Source of the DNA: Ascaphus truei
Taxonomy: Eukaryota > Chordata > Amphibia > Anura > Ascaphidae
NCBI GenBank assembly: GCA_036426205.1
Contig: CM071567.1
Span: 289,975,141-290,039,140 of the forward strand
Reading direction: 5' to 3'
DNA: 64,000 nt
Shown here: piece after piece, positions 10,135 to 20,380 of the stretch
How positions within the stretch are numbered: position 1 is the first letter of the stretch
Layout: every line of letters starts with the position of its first letter
Position numbers and translations under genes: made by a program
The notes under the pieces: generated by a model
Told to the model about the DNA's origin: nothing
Seen by the model: only the letters and a program-made list of their open reading frames with translations
Databases searched by the model: none

Positions 10135-11332
10135 GATACATCCTTACCCTCCCCAGGCGCCGGTGGTGGCAACGGCAGAGGAAGGCCTAGCCCAGGCCCG
10201 AGCGGAGCGGAGAGCAGAACCATCACTTCCAGCGGCGGATGTCGTTGTGGAGGAAGAGATCCCGCATGGGGATCCATCGCAAGATGGCGAAGTATCCGGT
10301 TCCGGTGATGACGTCACTTCCGGCGGAGGTAGCGGAACGACCAGAGAGAGAACCACAACGCCTCGGCGATCGGGCAGTGCTTCCCGATCACCTGTGTCAA
10401 CACAGAGCTGGCAGGCTGCGAGGAGAGCTGAGACGGGTGAGGCCCAACCAGCGGCACGTCCGCACAATGATACGGGACTATCCGAAGGCAGAGAGCGGGT
10501 CGGAACCCCGCGGATGCCCATTTCCTGTCCCTATGCCCAACCCCATGCCTTAGGTAAAGCCCCTGTCCCTGTCACCTTTTCCCGTGGCTCCACGTCCAGT
10601 TTGGGAATGTTGGGAGGGTCCCAGGGAACCGGTGAGGAACGGACTGGGGAGAGACTGAACAGCTATGCCTCTGATGGTGGGTCGAGGGGTGGAGGGCAGT
10701 TGGGAAAAGTATCCGAGTCCCGATGGGTACCTAGTGTGGCCGTAGTTAAGTCTCAGGATAGCTCCAAACAAGAGAGGTGGTCTAGGCCTCTTTCATCAAG
10801 GACCTCTGGGGTATCTTCTTGGGGGGATACAGAGGAGGGGGACTCACTAGAGTGGGGGTCTGAGGAACGTAAGGAGACCCGATGGTGGGCAGTAGGACAG
10901 TTTACACCTGCGCAAAGGGAGAGAGAGCTACAGGAACGGTGGTTCAAAATTGAGCGCAGGGAAATAGAGCCCATGGATCCTGACATTCTGTCCGATCCAG
11001 TAGACCCTGATGAGCCCCTATCATGGGTGTTGCCCGGACGGGCAGGGAATGCTGAGCTAATCCGATGTAGCCGGGCCGAGAGGGCCATTATTGCCAAATA
11101 CAAGGCGTCCCACGTGTTGGAGTACCCGTATGTCCCTGAACCCCTTATGGAGGGAGAAATTGAGTTTAAGATGGGTTCCACTGGTGAGGATAGGGGATAT
11201 GGTACTGATGAGGAGGAAGGATCAGGGGAAGAAGATTGGGATCCTGGCGGGTTACATGAGAAGTGTCGCGCAGAGGGTTACAGCATTGCTGCTTTAAGCC
11301 CAGTGGACCATGCTGTGCGCAAGCCACCGTAA
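9980..11332 (+). CDS. Internal ORF 2 of the LTR element (450 codons), unknown function
   Basis: Hydrophilic, low-complexity protein rich in Ser, Gly, Arg and Glu over residues 1-270. A more ordered-looking C-terminal half follows, with DPDILSDPVDPDEPLSWVLP and CSRAERAIIAKYKASHVLEY, then an acidic tail (DEEEGSGEEDWDPGG). I see no protease DSG/DTG, reverse transcriptase YxDD or integrase motif. It ends about 215 bp before the 3' LTR. It occupies the pol position but is not pol. Possible origins are the C-terminal part of a gag polyprotein or a captured host exon set. The start codon is chosen only because it is the first ATG of the open frame. Confidence 0.5.
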   Translation: MLKKEPALTCVAAERSLVSPVQNQPKRQSPTAVVTYSAEGGEDSIPSRRSGKIHPYPPQAPVVATAEEGLAQARAERRAEPSLPAADVVVEEEIPHGDPSQDGEVSGSGDDVTSGGGSGTTRERTTTPRRSGSASRSPVSTQSWQAARRAETGEAQPAARPHNDTGLSEGRERVGTPRMPISCPYAQPHALGKAPVPVTFSRGSTSSLGMLGGSQGTGEERTGERLNSYASDGGSRGGGQLGKVSESRWVPSVAVVKSQDSSKQERWSRPLSSRTSGVSSWGDTEEGDSLEWGSEERKETRWWAVGQFTPAQRERELQERWFKIERREIEPMDPDILSDPVDPDEPLSWVLPGRAGNAELIRCSRAERAIIAKYKASHVLEYPYVPEPLMEGEIEFKMGSTGEDRGYGTDEEEGSGEEDWDPGGLHEKCRAEGYSIAALSPVDHAVRKPP

Positions 11333-11533
11333 GAGGGTATGGTAGTACCACTAATGGATACTCCATAAGGGAGTAACCCTGGTTGTTATACATCTATGTT
11401 AGGATGTATCTTTTATGTTTATGATGAAGATATGTACTGTAATGTTGTGACTAATTATGTATGTCATTCATTTTACAGTGCTTCCTGCAGAAAGGTGTTC
11501 AAATTTAGGTCCCAGCCGGGGACGGTGGGATTC

Positions 11534-11546
11534 ACCAGGGGGAGAA
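11534..11546 (+). promoter_or_regulatory. Polypurine tract before the 3' LTR
   Basis: AGGGGGAGAA lies immediately before the TGTAGCG start of the right LTR, the place where plus-strand priming occurs in LTR elements. Confidence 0.75.
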
Positions 11547-12387
11547 TGTAGCGTCATGTAAAATGGCTGCAGTCATCTCTCCTGCTGACAGTAAGGCCTG
11601 GTAAGTTGTGGGCATGCCAGCAGTAATTATGGAGGTTTGCCCTCACACCCTGGTGAGGTGCCCTGTGTATGGATGGGAGTGGTCACATGCTCTGACTCCA
11701 TGGTTAGTGATGTCAGAGGTGTGTCAGCCTCCAGAGTATACATAAGGCACAGCACTGATCCAAAGTTAGGAGTTCCTGTTGCTGTGCTGCTGTGTTCAGT
11801 AAGAGGCAGATGGAGGTCTGCAACATTGTTGCAGTAGTCTGAATGCAGAGCTGTGAGTCTGGCAGCACAAGCAGACAGAGACAAGCTGCCTGAGAGAACT
11901 GTGACCAGGGACCTGGCACAGGGCCGAGATCCCTGCGGGGATAGGGAACCCACCTATTAAGGGAAGGCGTACCTTTCGGAGGGAAGCAGCTGGAAGATGG
12001 AGGGCTAAGTACACCCCATTGTGGAGGGCAGCTAGCTCACCTCAAGCAATAAAGATGCTCTTAATCACAAAGCCTCTCGTGTGTAAGAGTCAAGTGATTG
12101 CACAGGGGGCTGCACCACCGAGGAGTTCCTCACCAGGACCATCCCCAAGTGACCGAAGGGACCCTGATGAGGTGGAGGCGCTGCACTGGAACTAGGTAGG
12201 ACTCTGCACACTACCTCAGCTGCCTGTCTGGACGGGTCCTCCCCACACACCATCATGCGGGAGACTCAGGAGTCCTGTTGCCAACAGGTGCACCACCAGA
12301 CACTATCACACTGTAATGGGGACCGGTTAGACCACAGGGGCCAATGTGAGATTGGGTGGGTCAGGCCGGGCCAGAAATACCGTTACA
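11547..12387 (+). repeat. 3' LTR (841 bp)
   Basis: Same as the 5' LTR apart from a few substitutions and an extra stretch of about 27 bp around 11711-11738 (contains GTCAGAGGTGTGTCAGCC). Followed by the TATG target duplication. Confidence 0.9.
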
Positions 12388-12391
12388 TATG

Positions 12392-13043
12392 TATATCTTT
12401 GAATTGCAGGAAAATCCTGTTGACTTTTCAGTGCCCTTATTGAATCACAACGACAAAGTGCAGTGTACAAGTGAGTAATATGTAAAATAGATGCAGAATA
12501 AAGTCAAAGTTAATTAATAGTTTCCAGCCAACATTACTGACGAGCTGTAATATTTCATGAATATTACCAACATTTGCAAGAAAAAAAAAGATGAAAATAG
12601 TTTCCTTCAATCCTTATGATGTGAAAATTGTAGCAGATATTCTGGGAAATTAAATTACTCTAACTGAAAATCAAAAGCAATTTACTGTAAAGTATGAAAA
12701 TTATAGCATAAATCCTCAGTTTAAATACTACAGTACTTCTGCGGTAAAGATCTTTCATGATTGTGAAAGTCAGTAAATGAAATATTATTAGTTAGAAGAT
12801 TACAGTAATTTGTCAGAAACTCCTACAAGACATCGAGGTTTTTACATTAATGAAACGTTAAAAAAAAAAAACACTTTCAGATTATCATACCATGTGTCAC
12901 TTTATAAAGAGAATTTTAAAGTATTGAAAGTAAATTTTACAAAAAAAACTGAGTGACTGTATATTAAAAGCTTTAAAAGTGCTGCTTTTGTAGCAAATGT
13001 GTTTTAAAATCATTGTCATGTTATTCTGCTTTGATTTTGTACA
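12392..13043. other. Unassigned AT-rich DNA
   Basis: AT-rich with A homopolymers. I see no coding or repeat structure. Confidence 0.4.
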
Positions 13044-13051
13044 GTTTACAT

Positions 13052-13329
13052 CAGGGGTGTACAAACTTTCCCCGCTGCACCCCCCTGCCTACATTCCCCC
13101 TGTGCTCCCATCCCCCTCCTTACCTTGTTTTCTGCGTCAAATGACACTGCAGGGTCACGTGACGCCGTGTTGCCATGGCGACGCGTCACCGAAGATAAGG
13201 TAAGGGATGTGCAGAGGCATACCGCGATCCCCCAGCATTTAATTTAAATGCCTTGGGGAAGGGTGTTGGGCCTTTGCAACTGCTTTGCCCCCTTGAAAAG
13301 TCTTGCGCCCCCCAGTTTGTGGACACCTG
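13052..13329. mobile_element. hAT-type MITE with 8-bp target duplication
   Basis: The ends CAGGGGTGTACAAACT and AGTTTGTGGACACCTG are imperfect inverted repeats starting with CAG. The octamer GTTTACAT flanks both ends (13044-13051 and 13330-13337), the target length of hAT transposons. At 278 bp it carries no transposase. Confidence 0.88.
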
Positions 13330-13363
13330 GTTTACATCATCAGTAAGTGTCAATGTAGACTAA

Positions 13364-13683
13364 GGCTGAGTCCATACAGATTTTAGCCATGTGGAGGCGC
13401 GCGGAGGCTGAGGGAAAGTGGGTGCTTTCCCTGGCCTTAGTCCTTGCGCCATCCGGGGGCATGTTTGGGCCAGGCCAGTGACGTCACAGAGCTGGTTTGC
13501 CCTCATTGTGCTCCCATCAGCGCACAAATTAAAAATGTCTTGTCCGCTACGCCTCCGCATGCCTGCGGACGCATGCACGAGCCCCTGCTAAAGCTGCTCT
13601 CATTGCGGCTGCAGGGGCTCACTGATAAGTGTCAGCGCGCCTCAGCGCGGGTCAGCGGATAAGCGCTGACCATGGACTCAGCC
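13364..13683. mobile_element. PIF/Harbinger-like MITE with TAA target duplication
   Basis: The ends GGCTGAGTCCAT and ATGGACTCAGCC are inverted repeats. TAA flanks both sides (13361-13363 and 13684-13686). A three-base TWA target and G-rich ends are typical of PIF/Harbinger. 320 bp, GC-rich, non-coding. Confidence 0.78.
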
Positions 13684-14604
13684 TAATAAGCGGATATGTG
13701 GGGGAGTTACTTAATGTGATAATGGGATGCATCTGTGTTTTCTGACACAACCCCATATCCACAGAGTTCAGATTAATCCAGTGTTAAAAAATATTAACTT
13801 CAAATCACATGATTCGAGTTAAGCCTGAAGGTGGTGTTACTCCCCTCCAGACTCTAAAATAGGTGTTTTGCCTGGGAGGACAAGAGAAGAGAGTGATGGT
13901 CTGTATTAGAGTTTGGATGGGAGTAACAACACCTTTAGGTATGAATAAACTACAGTATTGTTAAATCTCTAAATTAACTTTAATGGACCTTTGTGGATAT
14001 GCGTTGTTATAGGGAAAACTTATTTTGCATATCATTAGAATGAGCAACCATTATATTTAATGCAATATACCCTTTCCGGCCAAAACAACACTTAACACTG
14101 TGTTATTGAGATTTGAAGATGCATGTCAGTACTTAATGAGGTGTTAACTTAGGTTAGTGCTTCATTAGGTCCTTAATGGATATCTGTGGATCTGGGCCAT
14201 CATTCTCTATGTTTTGTTGTAAAAAATAAATAAATGAAGAGCTGGGCAAAATATATATTTTTTTCTAAATTATAAAACTTGAAAAGGAGTTTCATATATT
14301 TCACAAAGATTTCCACATGCAAAATGAGTCAATTACTAATAGATTTCTTTATGTTGCTATCCATGCAAACATTCATCAGGATAGGGTAATTCACTTTCAC
14401 AAATTGTTATTTAAAAAAAAAACAGTACAGATGTACAGTAGCAGAGTTGATTGTTTCGTTGGAGCCACATATCTGTACAATTATTGAGCATATTAAATAA
14501 GTGCAAATCTGTTTTTAGGTGTGCTTCTTCGTAGGCTCAAGCAAACTTTTAAAAATCTTGTAAAACCAAAAGAAGTTTGTAAAGCCAGGAAATTAAACTC
14601 TATG
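13684..14604. other. AT-rich DNA with one inverted repeat
   Basis: Arms near 13823-13856 and 13908-13945 pair imperfectly (GGTGGTGTTACTCCCCTCCA against TGGATGGGAGTAACAACACC). This is a likely foldback MITE whose ends I could not fix. Otherwise no gene. Confidence 0.45.
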
Positions 14605-14815
14605 GGGCCTATGCTATAAGCGTTCATTTAAAAAAATCATCGGGCAATTTAAATCGCCTGTTTTTTGAGCGTTGCCTCGATTACCTGTGATAGCAAAATT
14701 CCCAAAACAGTCGAGTAGCCTGCGACTTGAATATTGCCTTTTTAAAGGGCATACCCTGCGATTTCTTTCAACAGCAGAGAGAGATGCCTCTCCCTGCACA
14801 AATCTCAACCGAAAT
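14605..14815. mobile_element. Probable MITE fragment beginning GGGGCCTATGCTATAAGC
   Basis: The G-rich end and internal text resemble non-autonomous DNA elements common in frog genomes, but no matching right terminus or target duplication was located. Low confidence. Confidence 0.3.
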
Positions 14816-14860
14816 TAATGTTATTTAATATAAATGTTATTACTAGTGTAGATGAGTAGG

Positions 14861-15090
14861 GGTCTCCGGAGCAGAACCGCATTGATTTCAGGTCCGGTGA
14901 CCCCCTGCTTCCCGAGATACAGGCCCTGTTATGGGGTGCCGGTATCCCCTATGCATTTTATTCCCACTGTCATGTGACGCAGGATATTTAAATGCGTTGG
15001 AGATACTGGCACCCATAACTGGGTCTCTATCTCGGGAAGCAGAGGTCCCAGGACCTCAGATCAATATGGTTCTGCTCCTGAGACTCCCTG
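14861..15090. repeat. Foldback repeat with arms of about 85 bp
   Basis: The left arm 14861-14945 (contains CTGCTTCCCGAGATA) pairs with the right arm 15003-15090 (contains TATCTCGGGAAGCAG). A related GGAGACCCC text recurs near 15815, 18760 and 58990, so this belongs to a dispersed family. Confidence 0.7.
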
Positions 15091-15141
15091 CTTATACACG
15101 AGTTTTAAAATGTACTGTAGTGCCAACAATTATTCTAAAAC

Positions 15142-15420
15142 AAATCTGGGGTAATCACCAACAAGACCCAGGTACATTCTGGGTACATGCTAGGTACATG
15201 CTGCAACATTTCAGTGACATTTCTGCAGACAGACTAATGGCCGATCGGATTAACAGCGGGGGTCCCTGGCAGTCCCATTCAAACTGAATGGGACTGCCAG
15301 GGACCCCTGCTGTGTTAACGCGTTAAAATTGGCCATTAGTCTCTGCTCGTAATTGTCACCGAAATGTGACAGTATGTACCCAGCATGTACCTGGATCTTG
15401 TTAGTGATAGCCCCAGATTT
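15142..15420. repeat. Near-palindromic foldback element
   Basis: The centre at about 15283 reads GTCCCATTCA-AAC-TGAATGGGAC. The arms extend outward with imperfect pairing to AAATCTGGGG on the left and CCCCAGATTT on the right. Total about 280 bp, non-coding, consistent with a foldback MITE. Confidence 0.8.
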
Positions 15421-15484
15421 TCCAAGGCAAGTTTAAGACAAGTTTTTTTTAGAATACTCGTCGGCGAACCTGTATATTAAAACA

Positions 15485-15700
15485 GCTGCAACCCACAATA
15501 AACATTAAAACATTAAAAACACAACAACACTAATACCAAACTCCTCTACTCCCACATGGTTGATATCAGAGGCCGTGGGTGTCTGGGATTTCTCATGTGG
15601 TTCCCGCAGGTGTCTGGGAGCCCTCAGGTGGTCCCTGCAGGTCGACAATGGCCTGCGGTACCAATCTTGTGGCAACATTTTTTTTGCGATACATTTAAAT
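15485..15700. repeat. Dispersed repeat, copy 1
   Basis: Shares ACCCACAATAAACA, CCTCTAC..CACATG, TCAGGTGGTCCCTGC and CCTGCGGTACCAATC in order with 15962-16200. Contains internal GTGTCTGGG/TCAGGTGGTCC short tandem units. Confidence 0.7.
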
Positions 15701-15961
15701 AAATATGCCTCCCTCCCCCCCCCCCCCAAAAACATATAGTACAGTAAAGGGCAAAATAACTATTATCCAGAATTTTTCCTGTCTTGGATTGATGCTGGGG
15801 GTTTATCCATTAATATCAGCACCGGAGACCCCATCATGAAACCCATGCAATAAAAATGCCTTTACAGGCAACTTAATTGACTTAGCGACTTACCGCTATT
15901 GCAATTAAGGGGGTAACACTTCCAGCTACCCTTCAAGGGCTAAATACCCCCTTCACCCACC

Positions 15962-16200
15962 TTTGCTACCCACAATAAACACTAATACCCACCTCCTCTA
16001 CCCCAACATGATTAACAACAGAGGCTGCAGGTGTCCTCAGGTGGTCCCCATGGGTGTCCGGGGGTCCTGAGATGGTCCCTGCATGTGTCTGTGGATCCTC
16101 AGTTGGTACCCGTGGGTGTACAGGGGTCCTCAGGTGGTCCCTGCGGATGCCCGATGACCTGCGGTACCAATCCTGGGGGCATTTTTTTCTAAGTTCTGTT
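15962..16200. repeat. Dispersed repeat, copy 2
   Basis: Direct copy of 15485-15700 with more internal units of the TCAGGTGGTCCC type. Probably two insertions or a local duplication of one family. Confidence 0.7.
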
Positions 16201-16748
16201 TCGCTGCCTCTCACCAGCTTCTCACCAGCCTCACGCCAACTTTTCCTGGCGGGAGGATTTTGGGGGAAACTCGCCATGCTAGAGCACCGATATTGATATA
16301 CAAGAAAACTGGGGCGCTCCTCACAATTATACACACTGATACCCAAAATCTAGTTGGAGTTCAAAGTGGATGTAGATAGGCGGCAATGATGCACATAAAT
16401 AATAAAATCCTGCAATACTAGCCACTGGTCTTTGCTGCTGCTCAGCAGTTAACGGATCTCCCATGATCCTCACACAGTATGAAGACACAATAAGGCGAGC
16501 GCAAGCCAGAAAAAAAACAAAAACAGAAACAGCAAAATGTAAGTCACACAATAGCCTAAAATGCTAAAAATTGAATGGGTGATGGGAGGGGAAATAGGAT
16601 GGAAGGAAGTAATACAAAATCACTCACACTGCCATGTGTGAGTGTATACACATCACAACAAAGGTGGCTTTAGCCTATGGCTTGCTTCATTGATCACTGG
16701 TCCTGATGGAGATCTCAGGAGAGAAGGAGGGGAGAACAGCAATAGGTG
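16201..16748. other. Unassigned DNA
   Basis: No gene recognised. Probably the body of the Penelope-like fragment that follows, but this cannot be shown. Confidence 0.3.
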
Positions 16749-16864
16749 TATGACAGGCAGCTCTCCTGTATGACCTGATCGGCGTTGTGAAACTGCGGTG
16801 GTATAAAATGTCCAAAAATCCTCCTTAGAACAACATGTTTCGCTCGTAAGCTTCGTTTGAGAAC

Positions 16865-16897
16865 CTGACGAAGCTTACGAGCGAAACATGTTGTTCT
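16865..16897 (+). ncRNA. Hammerhead-ribozyme-like motif
   Basis: CTGACGA, then a three-pair stem GCT-TACG-AGC, then GAAAC followed by a candidate stem III. This matches the CUGANGA / short stem II / GAAA core known from Penelope-like elements. The mirror copy at 16821-16860 on the minus strand has a damaged first box (CAAACGA). Confidence 0.6.
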
Positions 16898-17035
16898 GAG
16901 GAGGATTTTTGGACATTTTAAACCCCCGCAGTTTCAACTGGATCGCCGTTCGCCGCCAGACTTTTCGGACACGGAAGTCAGGGTACAACACCGATCGCGC
17001 CATACAGGAGAGCTGCCTGTCATACAACACTGGGT

Positions 17036-17070
17036 CTGAGGAAAGGACCATGAGTCCTGAAATGTTACCT
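17036..17070 (+). ncRNA. Second hammerhead-like motif
   Basis: CTGAGGA, then a five-pair stem AGGAC-CATGA-GTCCT, then GAAAT. The last position deviates from the usual GAAAC. It lies about 170 bp after the first motif. Confidence 0.45.
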
Positions 17071-17100
17071 GATGATTTAATACAGATTGCATTTTCTTTA

Positions 17101-18199
17101 ACTCTCCATTAGCCTTGTGTGTGGTTCTTCTCTTCTACATTGACTACAGTAAGTGAAACAAAAAATTTGCTTTAAAGTGAAGCAAAATTTAAAAAGATTG
17201 CTTCAGCAAACTAATTCTACTGTGCTAGTCTTTACCGTACCTGTGAACAGCAGATCTGACTGACAAAACATTCAAACATAAATTAAAACTAGATCAACAA
17301 TGAATAAATGCATTCTTCGAATGCAGGGACAGAACCTAAGCAACAGTATGTATGTGGGGAAGCGCTGAGGGAGGAGAGCAGAACAGAAACAATATAAAAC
17401 ATTTGTATCATGCAGCTTCTTTGCATAAAAATTATTGGTCTGTAAACAGAGATTATGCAGGGAAACAGCTTAAAAATATGATTGTGTTGGAGCAGGCTGG
17501 AGGCGGTAGGGATCTCGCTGTCTCTGAATCTCTGTGATGTGCATTGGGTAGTGTTGTGATAGAGCTCACCTGTGCCACTGTCAACTTCTATGGACTGGAC
17601 CTCAGAAGCAGGGAATAGGGGAAGGAGGGTACTATGTGCAGTCTTTGTCCATGCAGTAGATAGAGTAGGAAAGTTGTGTCAGTATTGTGGCAGATCCCAT
17701 AAAACTAATGTCAGCACTCAATACATGTAAATATTACACAAGAAACAGCCCATAGCAGTAACAATGTTTTTATTAAAGTGAAACTCCAACCGTATAAAAG
17801 TATAATAATTTATATCACTATGTGACTACTCTGATAAATTCAGTAAAAAGTCGAAAATATGATACTGAGTCACTTTGCCTATACTTGAATATAAGGTGCA
17901 AGTAACAGAAGTTTCAGTAGTGGAAAAAAAGTTCAACATTTTATGAATGTAAATTAGTGCTCCCTCATGTCTATACACATGCATGTCTTTGAATGTACAC
18001 ACATGCGTGATCCATCGAACGCATATGCGGGTCATTTGGAAATGACTGTTCTATGTAAACTTACATTTCAATTCATTATCAACTGGGAAAGTCTGAAAAT
18101 TGGGTGGCAGCAACTCATTGTAGAAATTGTATGAGTTTATGAAAGGGATGTGCTGGCCTTAGTGGTTCATCTCAATCATGTAGTAGGGATGTGGGGCAG
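17101..18199. other. Unassigned AT-rich DNA
   Basis: Several short open frames without recognisable content. No RNA gene or clear repeat. Confidence 0.4.
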
Positions 18200-18363
18200 A
18201 TATGTGGATGAGAAGAGAGAGAAGAGCGAGAGAAGAGCGAGAGAAGGGAAGAGAGAAGAGAAGAAGAGAGAAGAGAAGAAGAGAGAAGAGAAGAAGAGAG
18301 AGAGAAGAGAGAGAGAAGAAGAGAGAGAGAAGAAGAGAGAGAGAAGAAGAGAGAGAGAGAGAG
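18200..18363. repeat. GAGAAGA purine microsatellite
   Basis: Simple AGAGAGAAGAAGAG tract. It produces artefactual Arg/Glu-rich open frames. Confidence 0.9.
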
Positions 18364-18715
18364 GGCCTTATTCAGAAAGCCTCGAGCACTTATCGGCCAA
18401 AATGGGTACTCGTAGTCAGATAGCCTCGATAAGTACTCGATAACGGCCTGTATCGACGCAAAATTTTATCTCCATCTGAAATTCGCTGACTGAACAGCGA
18501 TCAGCCCCTTATCGAACATTTTCGGATGATTGATAAACTCGCGCGATTCAGAGACCCGTGACTCTGGTGTCGCGGCCTATCGCAGCCCATCGCAGCCCTA
18601 AAAAACTAGTTTCTCCCCAAATCCAATTCCCCACAAAATTGTTGGTCAATTGATGGGGAGATGGGTCGATGAGCTGCGATATGTCGGGACTTAGAAAAAA
18701 TCAGGGCCCTTTCCT
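18364..18715. mobile_element. Probable MITE with GGGCC ends
   Basis: The left end GGGCCTTATTCAGAAAG and the right end TTAGAAAAAATCAGGGCCC are weak inverted repeats. The target duplication is unclear because the left side abuts a microsatellite. Confidence 0.4.
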
Positions 18716-18910
18716 GCTTCGGATTGATGCCAGGGGTTTCCGGAGCTGATAGCCATTAATAGCAGCTCCGGACCCCCCCGGCATGCATCCGAGGCAGGAA
18801 ACATGTGGGAAAACTTCTCAAGGAGAGAAAGATGCGTCGCACAGCACAAAAAATAGATGAAGGCTGATGTGGGATAAAAATGAGCTTTATTTGCACAAGG
18901 TGCAAGCGAG

Positions 18911-18953
18911 TCCTCTTGACGCGTTTCGGCCTGGAAGGCCTTTGTCAAAAGAG
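18911..18953 (-). ncRNA. Degenerate hammerhead-like motif
   Basis: On the minus strand: TTGACAAA, stem GGCC-TTCC-AGGCC, then GAAACGCGTC. The first box departs from CUGANGA, so self-cleavage is doubtful. Confidence 0.45.
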
Positions 18954-19524
18954 TAATTCGCTTGCATCACAAGACATCCAGTTATACACCAGCAAACCTA
19001 TGACAGCTGTTCAAATTAATCAACACAATGAGTATCAGGTGTCCAGTGTTACAATCATTGATCACCTCAATGTCAAACATAAAGTTCGCTTAGTCAACAT
19101 AGATGTCAGATGAAAAAGTTAAAACACAAAAATACATATAAAATGACCAGTCATTGTGACCAAAAACATAAACATATATCAAGATGTTTCTTATTGGTTT
19201 ATTAATGACAGGTCAATGAAACATGAAATCTATACTCCTTGAGCATGCTTAAAGCAGAAATCATTCATTTATATTTCATCACAGACCCAGATGAATGGGA
19301 TAGGAGAATCAGAAGGCTGTGACAGGATGATTTAAACATTTTAAAGGATTTTACACATTTTATTTATAACTTAATCTTATCATAATGTGGCAGTATTTGA
19401 AAGATGCATATGGGCAGGAATTCAATGGGAATAGTAATAAATAATAAAGTGTCTATTGTATAATGAATATAACATATAGATCAAAAAACAATATAAATAG
19501 TTGTGAAAGCCAAGGGGCAAAGGT

Positions 19525-19700
19525 AGGATGAAGAAAGGGGGGGAGGGAAAGAGGAGGGGGTGGGGGGGGAAGGTAATTGAAAGAAGGGGGGGGGAAAGGG
19601 GAAGGAATGAGGAAGGGAAGAGAGAGGGGGAGGGGGGAGGAGGGGGGGAGAGAGGAAGAAGAAAGACAGGGAAGAAAAAGGTGGGAAAGGAAAAAGCAAG
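19525..19700. repeat. G/A-rich low-complexity tract
   Basis: Almost pure purine on the plus strand, inside the Penelope-like 3' region. Confidence 0.85.
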
Positions 19701-19769
19701 TAAAAACATGACAAAAAAGAAACTGTAAATATGACATGAAAATAATTAAAATTACTCATAAAGAAAATG

Positions 19770-20085
19770 TTTAAGTTCCCATTCCACATTGAGACACAAG
19801 GTTGTAAACTGTTAAGAGAGAAAACCCATGACATCTCTTTCTTATTTAAACGGTTAAGTCTATCTCCACCTCTGGGGTGGATGGGGATATGTTCAACCCC
19901 ACAATAAGAGAAATTCTTCAATCCCCCTTGTGGACATAATGAAAAGTGTTTTGAGACTGGATGTGATAAATCACGTTTGTTAATAAGTCTCACATGTTCA
20001 GAGATTCTAACATATAAAGATCTTATTGTTCTACCTACATACCTTTGTTTGCAACCACAGGTGATAACGTACACTACATGTGTAG
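19770..20085 (-). pseudogene. GIY-YIG endonuclease domain of a Penelope-like element
   Basis: The minus-strand reading has THVVYVITCGCKQRYVGRT, the paired Y-V/Y-V-G core of the GIY-YIG nuclease, then LYVRISEHVR with the conserved arginine and helix, and near the end RGGDRLNRLNKKEMSWVFSL with the catalytic glutamate region. In the family this endonuclease nicks target DNA for retrotransposition. The reverse transcriptase part is missing. The frame stays open beyond the domain, into low-complexity sequence. Confidence 0.8.
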
Positions 20086-20094
20086 TTTGGTCCT

Positions 20095-20215
20095 GCCAAC
20101 ACGAAACACGCAACGCACACGTCATGAGAGAGTGGGTGTATGTCCTGCCAACAATAAACACGCAACACACACGCAACACACACGCAACACACGTTATGAG
20201 AGAGTGGGTATATAC
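20095..20215. repeat. Short duplicated segment with CAACACACACG units
   Basis: The phrase GTCATGAGAGAGTGGGT and its variant GTTATGAGAGAGTGGGT bracket repeats of ACGCAACACAC. Unit about 55 bp, two copies. Confidence 0.7.
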
Positions 20216-20304
20216 CCATCATTAGGGTCTCGGGGTTAACCCCCGTGGCTGTAAAACATGACGTGGATAAATTGCGGCTCCTCCCTCTGCGCCGGGTTAC
20301 TCAC

Positions 20305-20380
20305 GCACAGAAAGGATGGGCCGGATCTCTGACCGTTCGTATTCGTCCGGAGTCTGGTCCTCGTGGTCGGAGCCTTCATC
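20305..20380 (-). CDS. TMEM104: TMEM104 exon with acidic linker
   Basis: Acceptor CTCCGCAG, donor GTGAGTAAC, 76 bp. Reads DEGSDHEDQTPDEYERSE then IRPILSV, matching the linker before the RRGSP-type segment of vertebrate TMEM104. Leaves with one base of the next codon. Confidence 0.88.

Larger units (their letters stand above)
6202..12387 (+). mobile_element. Young non-autonomous LTR retrotransposon with a tandemly duplicated internal segment
   Basis: Two near-identical LTRs (6202-7013 and 11547-12387) bound a 4.5-kb interior. The TATG tetranucleotide lies on both sides (6198-6201 and 12388-12391) as target duplication. The LTRs start TGTAGCG and end CCGTTACA, so they have TG...CA borders. A primer-site candidate follows the left LTR and a purine tract precedes the right LTR. 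No reverse transcriptase, RNase H, protease or integrase was found in any frame; instead there are two long ORFs with no family I know. It must therefore rely on an autonomous relative for replication. The near identity of the LTRs points to recent insertion. Confidence 0.88.
16749..17100. mobile_element. Penelope-like terminal repeats joined head to head
   Basis: The left arm 16749-16860 is the reverse complement of 16865-17031 (TCCAAAAATCCTCC against GGAGGATTTTTGGA; outer part GACAGGCAGCTCTCCTGTAT against ATACAGGAGAGCTGCCTGTC). The right arm has some extra sequence. Each arm carries a hammerhead-like core, as in the long terminal repeats of Penelope-like retroelements. Inverted terminal copies are a known arrangement in that group. 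Confidence 0.65.
18800..20090 (-). mobile_element. Penelope-like element fragment (3' part, minus strand)
   Basis: Read on the minus strand: a GIY-YIG endonuclease end (20085-19770), an untranslated region with a polypyrimidine tract (complement of 19525-19700), and a hammerhead-like motif (18953-18911). This order (ORF, 3' region, ribozyme-bearing terminal repeat) is that of Penelope-like elements. It is 5'-truncated at about 20090, roughly 215 bp from the TMEM104 exon at 20305, so it sits inside that gene's intron. Confidence 0.75.
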
